Shown: one piece after another, positions 1 to 7,674 of the stretch
Numbering within the stretch: the stretch's first letter is position 1
Layout of the letters: the number at the start of each line of letters is the position of its first letter
Assembly: GCA_028292565.1 (NCBI GenBank)
Contig: JAQGMD010000239.1
Span: 1 to 23,913 of the forward strand
DNA length: 23,913 nucleotides
Source of the DNA: Burkholderia sp.
GTDB lineage: Bacteria > Pseudomonadota > Gammaproteobacteria > Burkholderiales > Burkholderiaceae
Reading direction: 5' to 3'
Notes under the pieces: model-generated
Told to the model about the DNA's origin: nothing
Databases searched by the model: none
The model's input: the letters and a program-made list of their open reading frames with translations, nothing else
Translations under genes and position numbers: made by a program

Positions 1-905
1 TGGTCGAACTGTGTGACCGCCTGCCCTTTCCCATCGGCGTCATAGGGCAGGGTCGCGCCCCAGACGCGGCTGCGCTCTTCCGAATCGGAGTCCTCGAAGA
101 AATCGACGAAGCCGGCAATCAGGTCCATCTTGGTGAACATGACATACACGGGCGCGAATAATTCGAGCCGTTCGGTCAGCTCCTGTACGCGTTGGCGCAA
201 CTGCTTCGCCAGGTTGATGGTGTCGTCCGGGCGATTGCCGGTGAGTTCGGCGATGCTCGCCACGATGACGATGCCGTTGATTGGCGCCTTGGGTCGATAT
301 TTTTTCAGCAGGTTGAGGAAGCCGAACCACTCACTGCGATCTTCCTCATGCACCGCATAGCGCCCGGCCGTATCGAGCAATATACCTTCCGTGGTGAAGA
401 ACCAGTCGCAATTGCGGGTGCCGCCGACACCCTGGATGGCCTGGTTGCCTTTGTCTGAAAAAGGAAAATTGAGGCCGGAGTTGACGACGGCTGTACTTTT
501 TCCCGCGGCGGGATTGCCGATTACGATATACCAGGGCATCTCATACAAAGCGGCGCTACCCGTGGTCTGGCCGAGCTTTGAGGTTTTGATGGTCTTGACC
601 GCTTCGAGCAGGCGCTTGCGCAGGATTTCCACGTCCTGCTTTTTGTCCACGGGCGCCGCTTTGACCGCTTCTTCGGCCTGGTTCTGGAACATCTGGCCCA
701 TCGCGCCGGAAGCCCGCCACTTGCGTATCCACACGAATATCCAATAGCCGACCCAGGCCGCGACCATGGCGGACAGCACGCCAAAAAGCCATTTTGGCGG
801 GACGTGCAGCGTCGTACCGATCAGGTAGATCGCCGCAACGGCGAGCAGCAAGCCGATTATTGAGAGGGTGCGGGTATCTCTGAAGAAGTCGTAGATGCGG
901 TTCAT
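1..905 (-). CDS. tssM: TssM/IcmF T6SS inner-membrane protein (N-terminal part, cut by window edge)
   Basis: TssM is the large inner-membrane component of the type VI secretion membrane complex (TssJLM). The frame is open from an ATG at 905 to the window edge, so only about 301 N-terminal residues are present. Two hydrophobic helices are visible at about residues 15-30 and 38-60. A cytoplasmic NTPase-like domain follows, with a Walker A motif GNPAAGKS at about 130-137, a DTAG motif at about 178-181 and a TKMD motif near 267. This order (two transmembrane segments, then a GTPase-like domain) is typical of TssM/IcmF; the family usually exceeds 1,000 residues, so most of the gene lies outside. 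The start is 45 bases after the upstream gene's stop, consistent with one operon. The ribosome binding site is weak. Confidence 0.93.
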   Translation of the reverse strand, partial: MNRIYDFFRDTRTLSIIGLLLAVAAIYLIGTTLHVPPKWLFGVLSAMVAAWVGYWIFVWIRKWRASGAMGQMFQNQAEEAVKAAPVDKKQDVEILRKRLLEAVKTIKTSKLGQTTGSAALYEMPWYIVIGNPAAGKSTAVVNSGLNFPFSDKGNQAIQGVGGTRNCDWFFTTEGILLDTAGRYAVHEEDRSEWFGFLNLLKKYRPKAPINGIVIVASIAELTGNRPDDTINLAKQLRQRVQELTERLELFAPVYVMFTKMDLIAGFVDFFEDSDSEERSRVWGATLPYDADGKGQAVTQFD

Positions 906-950
906 ATTCAATAACCCATTAAGCAACTTGTAAATTCCTTGACGGCCTGA

Positions 951-2423
951 TCAGACGGTGGCCGTTTCGGAAGGGATCAATACGGCTGCTGTCCGGTCTA
1001 TGACATGACCGACGTTGAACAACAGCACGGGATGTTCCGAATCTTTCGACTGCATGACCGCCGCTACGAGGGCGGCCGTTACCGAAGCCGAGCCGATGTG
1101 GCCGCATGCTTCTGCTGCCGCGAGCCGGTTCTGGATCGCATCGAGATGCGGCGTTTGTTCCATCATTGCGCCCATGCATTCCAGGGCACGGTTGGAGCGA
1201 TGGTCGGCGTCGCATGAGACGGTGCCGATGCTTTCGCCGGCAAGGTTCGCGGCCAGCAGCGCATCCTGGACGACCTTGCTCAGGCAGGAAGCGGACGGCT
1301 TGCCCGGTGCGTCCGCCGAAGCATCGCGCCGTGCCCGGACTACGCGCGTCAAGCTGCAGGCCGGGGTCGCGGCCGCAGCTTTCACCGCTTTGTCATTGGC
1401 GCACAAGACGGCGAACGCGGCTTCGCCCATCATCAGGCCGTTCGGACACCGGGAGTTGAAGAGCCGCCCGTTCGCCTGCCAGTCTTCTGCGATGGTGTCG
1501 CAAAGCGCGGAGTCGCATGCGAGCAGCAGTAGTGCCTGCGCATGTCGGTCATGCCGGGATTCATTGCTGAATTGATCCATCAGCGCCAGTGCGGTAGCGT
1601 CGTCTTCTGCCGCTCTGATATCGAGGTGGATGTACTCACCAGGCACCCTGAGAGCCGCGATTCGCTGCGTTAGAAAGGCGAATGCGAGTTGTTGCTCAAC
1701 AGGGTCAAAGTGCGCCGGAATCAACAGACTCACTCTTAGCCGCAGCCGGTCGTCGGATACGGATGGTGGGGCAGCATGGCCTCGCAGGGTGTAGGGGTCG
1801 CCCGATGGTTGCACTTGTGTTCCCACGCTCGCGTGCGTGTGGCGCGGCAAGTCGTCGAGCACCTGGTCAAGTAGGCGCGCGAGCAACGCGAGAGTACGCA
1901 GGAGAGTCTCGCGCCGGTTTTCCGGGTCCCCGGCGTGTTCCACCTTGCGCTTGGCGACGATTCGAAAAAGCTCATCGTGCAGAGCCCCGGTATCGAGGTC
2001 CGCGATTCTGGTGGTCAGTACCGGAAAGCCTTGATCGTCAGTGAGCGAGGCATCCGGCATCGGCCGCACCTTTCTGTCTCTCAGTGAATGTAGGAATGCC
2101 TCGGCATCTGCGGCAAAGCTCGTGATTGCCCATGCGGACAAAATCGGCAATCGCGGAGCGGATTCGACAGCAGCAGCCGGCGCTTCGCCCGCTGCGTCTT
2201 CAGTGTGGGCGGGTTTCGGATGCCTGGCTCGGAAGGAGCGCCATTGCAGCAGTCCGACGCATATTAGTAACGCCAGCGGCAGGACGCCGAGATACACCAA
2301 CGTGTCCTGCAAGGTAACGACGCGCCGTGTTGCCTGCCACCAGATGATCACCCCGAGCCAGATCACCGCCACCAGGACGATCGAGATAAGCGACCATTTG
2401 ATCAATGTGCGAAATCGGCTCAT
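951..2423 (-). CDS. T6SS-linked membrane protein with degenerate beta-ketoacyl-synthase-like domain
   Basis: This 490-residue protein has two N-terminal transmembrane helices (about 10-30 and 41-62), an acidic/Ala-rich linker and a large domain that resembles a thiolase/ketosynthase fold. The recognisable stretches are a 'GRLFNSRCPNGLMMGEAAFAVL' type segment (compare ketosynthase RxxxxxxxGFxxGEGA), a C-terminal 'CGHIGSASV' (compare the ketosynthase GHxxGAAG histidine) and a preceding 'CDADH' where the NAHGT histidine would lie. The catalytic cysteine of true ketosynthases is not evident, so fatty-acid condensation is unlikely. The gene lies between PAAR and tssM in the same orientation, so a structural or regulatory T6SS role is inferred. 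The fold call rests on motif resemblance only, and I do not know an established name. Confidence 0.72.
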   Translation of the reverse strand: MSRFRTLIKWSLISIVLVAVIWLGVIIWWQATRRVVTLQDTLVYLGVLPLALLICVGLLQWRSFRARHPKPAHTEDAAGEAPAAAVESAPRLPILSAWAITSFAADAEAFLHSLRDRKVRPMPDASLTDDQGFPVLTTRIADLDTGALHDELFRIVAKRKVEHAGDPENRRETLLRTLALLARLLDQVLDDLPRHTHASVGTQVQPSGDPYTLRGHAAPPSVSDDRLRLRVSLLIPAHFDPVEQQLAFAFLTQRIAALRVPGEYIHLDIRAAEDDATALALMDQFSNESRHDRHAQALLLLACDSALCDTIAEDWQANGRLFNSRCPNGLMMGEAAFAVLCANDKAVKAAAATPACSLTRVVRARRDASADAPGKPSASCLSKVVQDALLAANLAGESIGTVSCDADHRSNRALECMGAMMEQTPHLDAIQNRLAAAEACGHIGSASVTAALVAAVMQSKDSEHPVLLFNVGHVIDRTAAVLIPSETATV

Positions 2424-2495
2424 GAAGGGTAAACGATATGGATTCGTGTGATGTGGAAGCGGGTCATGGCCGATGGCAGCTTGACAGGCTTCAGT

Positions 2496-2765
2496 TCATT
2501 CGCTGTCTGTTGCGGACTGTCCGGAGATCAGAGTGGCCCCGCATGCGGTCACATCTCCATGTCGAGCCGCGGGTCTGCCGTCGATGATGACTGTTGGATC
2601 GCCGGTGGAAATGACCGTCTCGCGGCCGTGACCTTTGCGCGGACAGGTTACCTTGTCGCCCACTCGGGCGATGCGTGCGCCGTTCGTGTCTGTGGTTGGC
2701 GCTCCGCCGATAACGGTGCCGCCATGGCTGGTCGAGTCGCCGGTGACGATAAATGGCCGGGTCAT
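2496..2765 (-). CDS. PAAR-domain T6SS spike tip protein
   Basis: This is a compact 89-residue PAAR protein with no extension. It contains the typical 'TSHGGTVIGG' N-terminal strand, a central 'GDKVTCP..GH' segment and a 'DGRPAARHGDVTACGATL' C-terminal segment, with the Cys and His residues that coordinate zinc in this family. PAAR proteins cap the VgrG trimer of the T6SS spike and may carry effectors; this one has no fused toxin domain. The start ATG at 2765 follows an AAGGA ribosome binding site. It lies 72 bases upstream of the ketosynthase-like gene and downstream of the TagX-like gene, all on the minus strand. Confidence 0.93.
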   Translation of the reverse strand: MTRPFIVTGDSTSHGGTVIGGAPTTDTNGARIARVGDKVTCPRKGHGRETVISTGDPTVIIDGRPAARHGDVTACGATLISGQSATDSE

Positions 2766-2849
2766 AGATATCCTTGCAGTGAAATTATGACAATGTTGAA
2801 AATGTGCAAATGATAACTACTATCTTATAAGACTGACAACAAAAATCTA

Positions 2850-3695
2850 TCACCGGTGACCGAGCGTGCCTGTTTTGCGCAACTCTACGTGGCCAAAATC
2901 CATCATGCGCCAGCGCCCGCCCCAGATAAGCCCGACGGATTCCGCGAACTGTCCGTACATCCGGTAGCCCTCCATCACCCAGGGGTCTTTTTCGGAAATA
3001 ACTATTTTCCCATCGCGATAAAACGCGCTGTCGGCTGCGAGGCCGTATTGGTGGTAGCTCTGATAGGCGCCCGCGTTCGTGACGTTCGGACCTATCCGGG
3101 CCAGCATGGCCTGTCGCTCGGGGCTGCGGTAACCCTCCAGCAGCGCCATCTGATAGCCGTGTCGTGCCATTAGCTGGTACACCGTCAGGAGTCGGCGGCG
3201 AAACTCCGTGTCCAGTTGCCGCCACTCGCGACTCGCGCCGGCAAGTTCCTGCCGGACGGCCTGGATTTCCTCGGTGATGAACAGTTCAGGGGGAAGCGGC
3301 GGAGGTGCGACTAGTTGCTCGCCTTGCAGGAGCGCGGTGACGACCGGGTCGCTTGATGCGGGTAATTCCACATAGCCGTCGAGGTGCAAGGATGCGGCAA
3401 ATAGCGTAGCGAGCAGGGGAGGGATCGACAGCATCGCTGCGATAACTAGCGTCGCGGGCTTATGTGAAGCAATGAACGACCACGCGCCTCGTGCCGACGA
3501 ATTGCGGCGCGCGCACGTCGCGATCGCTCTTTTTTGCGTGCGTGAAGTTTCTGCAGTCATGATGACTTGGAGCGCTGAACGCATCCGTCTGCGCCATGCA
3601 CGCCTGTTGTCTGCGTGCATGACGAGCCAACCTCCGACGCCGATAACCACGACGTTCAGGATGACAAGCGAAAGGAAAATAAACGTTTCAGTCAC
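2850..3695 (-). CDS. tagX: TagX-like membrane-anchored M15 peptidoglycan endopeptidase
   Basis: The protein has two hydrophobic segments (about residues 5-26 and 81-103), a spacer, then an M15-family L-alanyl-D-glutamate/L,D-endopeptidase domain. Visible metallopeptidase motifs are EGYRSPERQ (187-195), SYHQYGLAAD with putative zinc ligands His215 and Asp222, and MDFGHVEL with His269. In Acinetobacter, TagX is an inner-membrane M15 peptidase needed for T6SS assembly, presumably opening peptidoglycan for the apparatus; gene context here fits that role. The frame extends upstream to 3842, but that part crosses an AT-rich promoter-like region and lacks a sensible N-terminus, so I chose the GTG at 3695, just before the first hydrophobic helix (281 residues). 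A secreted effector role is less likely because of the membrane anchor. Confidence 0.85.
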   Translation of the reverse strand: MTETFIFLSLVILNVVVIGVGGWLVMHADNRRAWRRRMRSALQVIMTAETSRTQKRAIATCARRNSSARGAWSFIASHKPATLVIAAMLSIPPLLATLFAASLHLDGYVELPASSDPVVTALLQGEQLVAPPPLPPELFITEEIQAVRQELAGASREWRQLDTEFRRRLLTVYQLMARHGYQMALLEGYRSPERQAMLARIGPNVTNAGAYQSYHQYGLAADSAFYRDGKIVISEKDPWVMEGYRMYGQFAESVGLIWGGRWRMMDFGHVELRKTGTLGHR

Positions 3696-3811
3696 GGCTA
3701 CGCGATTTTGTCCGAACTTGTTGATAAAGAGACAATATATAATGTTATTATATTTGCAACATCGGGAGGCCGATGTGAAATTTTTTCGGACACTGCTGGG
3801 TAGGGCGCCAC
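3696..3811. promoter_or_regulatory. AT-rich divergent promoter region with palindromic -10 elements
   Basis: In otherwise GC-rich DNA, 3732-3756 is almost entirely A/T. It contains a perfect inverted repeat ATATAAT-GTT-ATTATAT (3737-3753), which places a consensus TATAAT -10 hexamer on each strand: plus 3738-3743 and minus 3752-3747. Either would give a 5' leader of roughly 45-60 bases for the T6SS operon (minus) and for the 3812 gene (plus). Good -35 boxes at 17-base spacing are not seen, so activator dependence or silencing by an H-NS-like protein is possible (inference). Confidence 0.45.
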
Positions 3812-4837
3812 ATGAAAACTCGCACCACAGGAACCACTTCAAATCCGGACCCGAGCCGCGGCCCGTCTCTCTACAGCCCAGAAATGCAGGGCAAAGATCC
3901 GCTGGAGGGACTCAGTATCCTGAGCGCGCTCGATGGAGCTCCATCGCGCCGGAGGTTTGGCGGGATGCGTTTAGTGGCCTTGATCACAGTAGTGCTTCTG
4001 CTTCCAGTTACCTATCTTGTCGCGACAAGTTCGGCCCTCCGGCAATCGATACCTTTGCTCGCGCTTGTGTCGGCGAAACCGGGCAAAGCCGCGGAGCCGG
4101 TTGCGCCGTCCGGCCCCCCCCCGGAAGCCGCCATAGCTGTTCCCGCGATTGCGGAACAAACGAACGTGGCGACGATCACGGCCGAGCCACCCGCGATCAC
4201 ACCGGCGTTCCAGGAAGCTGTGGCCGAAATCAAGCGCGAGGAAGCCCTCCCTCAAATTCAGAAGACAGTGATCACGGCGCGTGAATTGGAGCCGGCAAAC
4301 ACACATGAACCGGCAGCGCCGGGCGTGCCTGCCGTTACGACAGAGGGAGTGCCATCGAGCGTCGCCGGCGCGACGAGCGCAGACGCTAAAAAAACGCAGC
4401 GAAAAGGTACGAAGGATATGCCGCCGACGGCCATATCCCGCGCGAAGCGGGCGGAGAAGCATGCAGCAGTATCGCAGCCGCCTGCGCTGGCCAATCTGAG
4501 CAGGGATGGTGACAAGAACGATAAGGATGTGGATTTGATTGCGGCGTTGTTGACGCATCTCTCGCGTCCTGGTGCGCAAAATAAGGATGCCATCTCCAGG
4601 CCGTCCGGTACTGCCTCTTCAACTGCCGGACACGCCAGCTTCGCTGGGAAGAACGACAAGCGTACGCCCAGCCGCGACATCGTCGAGCCGAAGGGCGGCG
4701 AATCGAAGGCGTCACTAATCAGTCGCTGCCGTTCCCTGGGTTTCCTCGAAGGGGAGCTTTGCCGGATCCGGATCTGCTCCGGTAGTTGGGGAACTGATGC
4801 GGCTTGCTCCACGGATACGGCGGCGCGGGTCGATTGA
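3812..4837 (+). CDS. Single-pass membrane protein with Pro/Ala-rich linker and four-Cys C-terminus
   Basis: I do not recognise a named family for this 341-residue protein. It has a cytoplasmic N-terminal region of about 50 residues, one strong transmembrane helix (about 52-75) and a long, low-complexity Pro/Ala/Lys-rich stretch likely to lie in the periplasm. It ends in a compact tail with four cysteines (Cys306, Cys317, Cys322 and Cys332) around an LCRIRICSGSWG motif. In the oxidising periplasm the cysteines could form two disulfides. The overall layout (anchor, extended linker, small C-terminal module) resembles TonB- or SPOR-like envelope-spanning proteins without sharing their motifs. It is divergent from the TagX-like T6SS operon across a shared promoter region, suggesting but not proving a T6SS-associated role. 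It ends 64 bases from the convergent histidine kinase gene. Confidence 0.8.
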   Translation: MKTRTTGTTSNPDPSRGPSLYSPEMQGKDPLEGLSILSALDGAPSRRRFGGMRLVALITVVLLLPVTYLVATSSALRQSIPLLALVSAKPGKAAEPVAPSGPPPEAAIAVPAIAEQTNVATITAEPPAITPAFQEAVAEIKREEALPQIQKTVITARELEPANTHEPAAPGVPAVTTEGVPSSVAGATSADAKKTQRKGTKDMPPTAISRAKRAEKHAAVSQPPALANLSRDGDKNDKDVDLIAALLTHLSRPGAQNKDAISRPSGTASSTAGHASFAGKNDKRTPSRDIVEPKGGESKASLISRCRSLGFLEGELCRIRICSGSWGTDAACSTDTAARVD

Positions 4838-4901
4838 CTCTTTCAGGAAGGCACGTTCCTTGCCGCGCATAGTTTCATCGTGGCGCATCCCTTCATTGTC
4901 T

Positions 4902-6254
4902 TCATCGCCTGTACGGGAGCGTGAGAACAACTTCCAGCCCGCCGGCGGGATGGTTACGCAGTCGTATCGTCCCGCCGTGCTGTTCTGCAATGTTCAACGC
5001 GATGGTCAGTCCTAAGCCGGAACCGCCGGTTTCCCGCGAGCGGGAATTCTCCAGGCGATAGAACGGTTCAAACGCTTTTTCCAGTTCCGATTCCGGTATG
5101 CCAGGGCCATTGTCCTTGATGCGTATGACGGCGCTCGAACCTTCAATGCCGGCCGTCACATCGGCGGAATGCCCATACTTCACGGCGTTATCAACAAGGT
5201 TGGTCAGGCAGCGGCGCAAGGCGGTCGGCCGCGACATCAGGGAAATATTGGTTTTTCCGCTGACGGTGACTGCCTGACCGGCATCGGCCGCGTCGATGCA
5301 CACGCTGTCGATCAGCGAATCCAGGTTTAGTGGTTGTAGGGGTTCGGAGGAGTTCATGCTGCGCGCGAGATCGAGTCCTTCGCGTACCATGCTTTGCATC
5401 GCGGTCATGTCGCCGATCAGTTTGTCCCGCAGATCAGGATCGTCGACTTTTTCCAGGCGCAACCGCAGGCGGGTCAATGGCGTCTGCAGGTCATGGGTGA
5501 TCGCCGCCAATATGTGGGCTCGTTGCCGGATGTGATGGCGGATGCGCGATTGCATCGCATTGAACGCGGCGGCTGCCTGCCTGATTTCTGTTGCTCCGCG
5601 TTCGGGCAAGGGCGGACGTTCGATGTCATTCCCAAGCTCGGTGGCTGCTTGCGCAAGATGTTTGAGTGGACGCATGGTCATGCGCACGATGAACGCGGCA
5701 AGTATGCCTATGCTTACAAGGAACAGGATGCCGTAGCCGATGTAGTCCGGTCGCAGCCCGAATGTGGGAGGCGGGCGCGGCGGCGAGATGGACAGGCGCA
5801 GGCGTTCGCCATCGGGTAGGGTGATCAGGATTGCTTCGCATGCAGCGCGCCGTTCGGACGTATTTCGATGCTCAGGCCTGCGACTGAAATGCGCGCACTC
5901 GTTCGGCCGGGCCGGCGCGGAAAAAACCTGGTGGCGTTCGGAAAGGCGTGTGTCCAGCATGTCCGCCATCGCCGAGCGATGTTCGCTGACCACTTCGGCA
6001 GGCCTGGCCAATTCAGCGCGCACTCCGATTCCGGAGGCCGCTGCGAGGAACGGCGCACGCAGATCCGAGGGGACGGTTTCAAGGGATTGGATAAACTGCG
6101 CCACGCGCTCGACCGCATGGAAGTCGCGGAACTCCGCGATCATCCGTCGTCGCTCGCCAAAGGCAAGTCCCAGCGTCAGCAGCGTGGAAACCAGGATGCC
6201 GGCAATCAGCACCAGGAATACCCGGCTGGTCATGGACTGGAAGATGCCTCTCAT
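4902..6254 (-). CDS. EnvZ-like sensor histidine kinase
   Basis: This 450-residue transmembrane sensor kinase has a first helix at about 11-33, a periplasmic sensing domain of roughly 130 residues with Cys120 and Cys139, and a second helix at about 171-191. HAMP and the H-box follow, with ITHDLQTPL carrying the phospho-acceptor His254. The catalytic domain shows an N-box NLVDNAVKYG, a G1 box DNGPGIP, an F box 'EPFYRLE' and a G2 box GGSGLGL. Its ATG overlaps the stop of the response regulator by four bases (ATGA), so the pair is translationally coupled. Together with the Spy-like divergent gene, an envelope-stress or cation/acid stimulus is plausible (inference). Kinases of this kind autophosphorylate and pass the phosphate to the partner regulator. 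Confidence 0.93.
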   Translation of the reverse strand: MRGIFQSMTSRVFLVLIAGILVSTLLTLGLAFGERRRMIAEFRDFHAVERVAQFIQSLETVPSDLRAPFLAAASGIGVRAELARPAEVVSEHRSAMADMLDTRLSERHQVFSAPARPNECAHFSRRPEHRNTSERRAACEAILITLPDGERLRLSISPPRPPPTFGLRPDYIGYGILFLVSIGILAAFIVRMTMRPLKHLAQAATELGNDIERPPLPERGATEIRQAAAAFNAMQSRIRHHIRQRAHILAAITHDLQTPLTRLRLRLEKVDDPDLRDKLIGDMTAMQSMVREGLDLARSMNSSEPLQPLNLDSLIDSVCIDAADAGQAVTVSGKTNISLMSRPTALRRCLTNLVDNAVKYGHSADVTAGIEGSSAVIRIKDNGPGIPESELEKAFEPFYRLENSRSRETGGSGLGLTIALNIAEQHGGTIRLRNHPAGGLEVVLTLPYRR

Positions 6255-6973
6255 TGTTCTTTGGCGACTACCGTGGCGAGCACGTAGCCTTCGTTGCGGA
6301 CGGTCTTGATGATTTGCGGAGAGCGGGCGTCGTCCCCGAGTTTCTGCCGCAAGCGGCTGATCTGCAGGTCGATCGAACGGTCAAACGGATCGGCGTCGCG
6401 GCCCTGGGTCAGGTTGAGCAGCTGGTCACGGCTCAATACGCGGTTGGCGTGATCGAGAAAGATTTTCAGCAAGCGGAATTCGGCTCCGGACAAGGCAACG
6501 ACGATCCCTTCCGGATTGATAAGGTGGCGTGCGGTGAAATCCATGGTCCAGCCGGCGAAGCGCATTTGTTGCGGCTCGGCGGTCTGCATATTCGGCGGCA
6601 GCGCTTGCGTGCGACGCAAGACGCTGCGGATGCGTGCGAACAGTTCACGCGGTTCGAATGGCTTGGCGAGGTAGTCGTCGGCGCCCATCTCGAGGCCAAG
6701 TATGCGGTCCAGCGGCTCGCCGCGGGCGGTGAGCATGATCACCGGCATGTTGGAGCGCGTGCGCAGGTTGCGGCACAAGGTGAGGCCGTCTTCGCCAGGC
6801 AGGTTCAGGTCGAGCACGATCAGGTCGACGCGCGCGTCTTCCAGCGATTTCGTCATCGCCTTGCCGTCCGCAGCGGTAAGCGTGCGGTACCCGTTTTTTT
6901 CAAGGTATTCGGCCAGCAGTGTGCTGATGTCGCGGTCGTCGTCAACGATCAGGATGAGGGGAGGGGTTTCCAT
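6251..6973 (-). CDS. OmpR-family response regulator
   Basis: The receiver domain has the acidic pocket at Asp11-Asp13, phospho-acceptor Asp55 (IVLDLNLPG), Thr82 and Lys104 (KPF). It is followed by a winged-helix DNA-binding domain that includes 'GAEFRLLKIFLDH', 'SRDQLL' and 'DRSIDLQISRLRQKLGD', characteristic of OmpR/PhoB regulators. I chose the ATG at 6973 (METPPLILIV) because the receiver fold begins there. An in-frame ATG at 7006 would add 11 non-conserved residues and overlap the GATACA repeat. No clear Shine-Dalgarno sequence precedes either start. It is the first gene of the two-gene operon with the histidine kinase and probably controls itself and the divergent Spy-like gene through the repeats at 7005-7055. 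Confidence 0.92.
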   Translation of the reverse strand: METPPLILIVDDDRDISTLLAEYLEKNGYRTLTAADGKAMTKSLEDARVDLIVLDLNLPGEDGLTLCRNLRTRSNMPVIMLTARGEPLDRILGLEMGADDYLAKPFEPRELFARIRSVLRRTQALPPNMQTAEPQQMRFAGWTMDFTARHLINPEGIVVALSGAEFRLLKIFLDHANRVLSRDQLLNLTQGRDADPFDRSIDLQISRLRQKLGDDARSPQIIKTVRNEGYVLATVVAKEQ

Positions 6974-7004
6974 ACGCGCAATTATGGCACTCATCGGCGA
7001 CGGC

Positions 7005-7055
7005 ATTTGTATCGGGCTGTGTCAATGATCCGGCCTGATACATCGCGATACAAAT
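7005..7055. promoter_or_regulatory. GATACA-type operator repeats between response regulator and Spy-like gene
   Basis: Two direct GATACA copies start exactly 10 bases apart (7037-7042 and 7047-7052). A perfect 10-base inverted repeat ATTTGTATCG/CGATACAAAT spans 7005-7014 and 7046-7055. Ten-base-spaced direct repeats are the usual binding mode of OmpR-family dimers. The core TACATCGCGATACA also resembles the enterobacterial RstA box TACATNTNGTTACA. Binding by the adjacent regulator is inference. Confidence 0.6.
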
Positions 7056-7182
7056 CCGCCCCGATCGGTTACGTGCCGCTACAAGAACGTGAATGCGAGA
7101 CAACTGCCGGATACATCGCCGGAACAAGATGTGATCCGTGCCCAGGCACATTGATCACGAATAACCATGCAAAGGAATGATG

Positions 7183-7647
7183 ATGACTCAGATTCGCAAA
7201 CATCTGTTGATTGGTATTACCGCCTTCGGACTGGCGGCAGGGTCTTTGGGGGTGCATGCCGCGAACCCGGGCGATGAGCATCGTGCGCGGGGCGGAGCCC
7301 ACCACGATCAAGCCCGGTCGCCCGAGCAGATGAAGGAACGCATGGCGAAGCGGCAGGCGGAGTTGCATGACAAGCTGAAGCTGACGCCGGCACAGGAACC
7401 GGCCTGGAAGACTTTCGCTGAACGCATGCAGCCGGGTGCGATGCCGGCGCGCGCCGACAGGGCGGAGCTCGCGAAGCTGTCAGCGCCGGAGCGCATGGAG
7501 CGCCACCTGGCGATGATGAAGGAACACGAAAAGCGGATGAGTGCCCGACTTGCCGCGGTGAAGGAGTTTTACGCGGTGCTGACGCCCGATCAGCAGAAAG
7601 TCTTTAATGACCAGTTCGGTCACGGGCGCCATCACAATCGTTCCTGA
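7183..7647 (+). CDS. Spy/CpxP-like periplasmic LTXXQ-motif protein
   Basis: This is a small secreted helical protein of 154 residues. It has a signal peptide ending at about VHA-AN (residue 27), a His-rich segment (RGGAHHDQ), then a charged helical domain with two family signatures, LTPAQE (about 67) and LTPDQQ (about 132). The LTXXQ family includes Spy, a periplasmic chaperone, and CpxP, a feedback inhibitor of a sensor kinase; either role fits next to a divergent two-component system. Three consecutive ATG codons occur at 7177, 7180 and 7183. The AAAGGA site at 7171-7176 abuts the first, so the third, six bases away, is the best start. The histidines near both ends could bind metal (inference). 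Confidence 0.87.
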   Translation: MTQIRKHLLIGITAFGLAAGSLGVHAANPGDEHRARGGAHHDQARSPEQMKERMAKRQAELHDKLKLTPAQEPAWKTFAERMQPGAMPARADRAELAKLSAPERMERHLAMMKEHEKRMSARLAAVKEFYAVLTPDQQKVFNDQFGHGRHHNRS

Positions 7648-7657
7648 AGCCTGTCTG

Positions 7658-7674
7658 GCCGGCGAGCCGCCGGC
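7658..7674. terminator. Hairpin after the Spy-like gene, lacking a T-tract
   Basis: Immediately downstream of the stop is a perfect 7-bp stem, GCCGGCG-AGC-CGCCGGC. A terminator would be expected here, but no T-run follows. Instead the MITE-like repeat begins at the hairpin's edge, and may have displaced the original tail. Confidence 0.4.

Noticed and set aside
3472..4284. 270-codon plus-strand frame overlapping tagX and the four-Cys gene
   Set aside because: It crosses the divergent promoter region, overlaps two better genes in other frames and shows no coherent domain.
7020..7025. TTGACA hexamer (minus strand) as -35 of the response-regulator operon
   Set aside because: No acceptable -10 lies 16-18 bases downstream.
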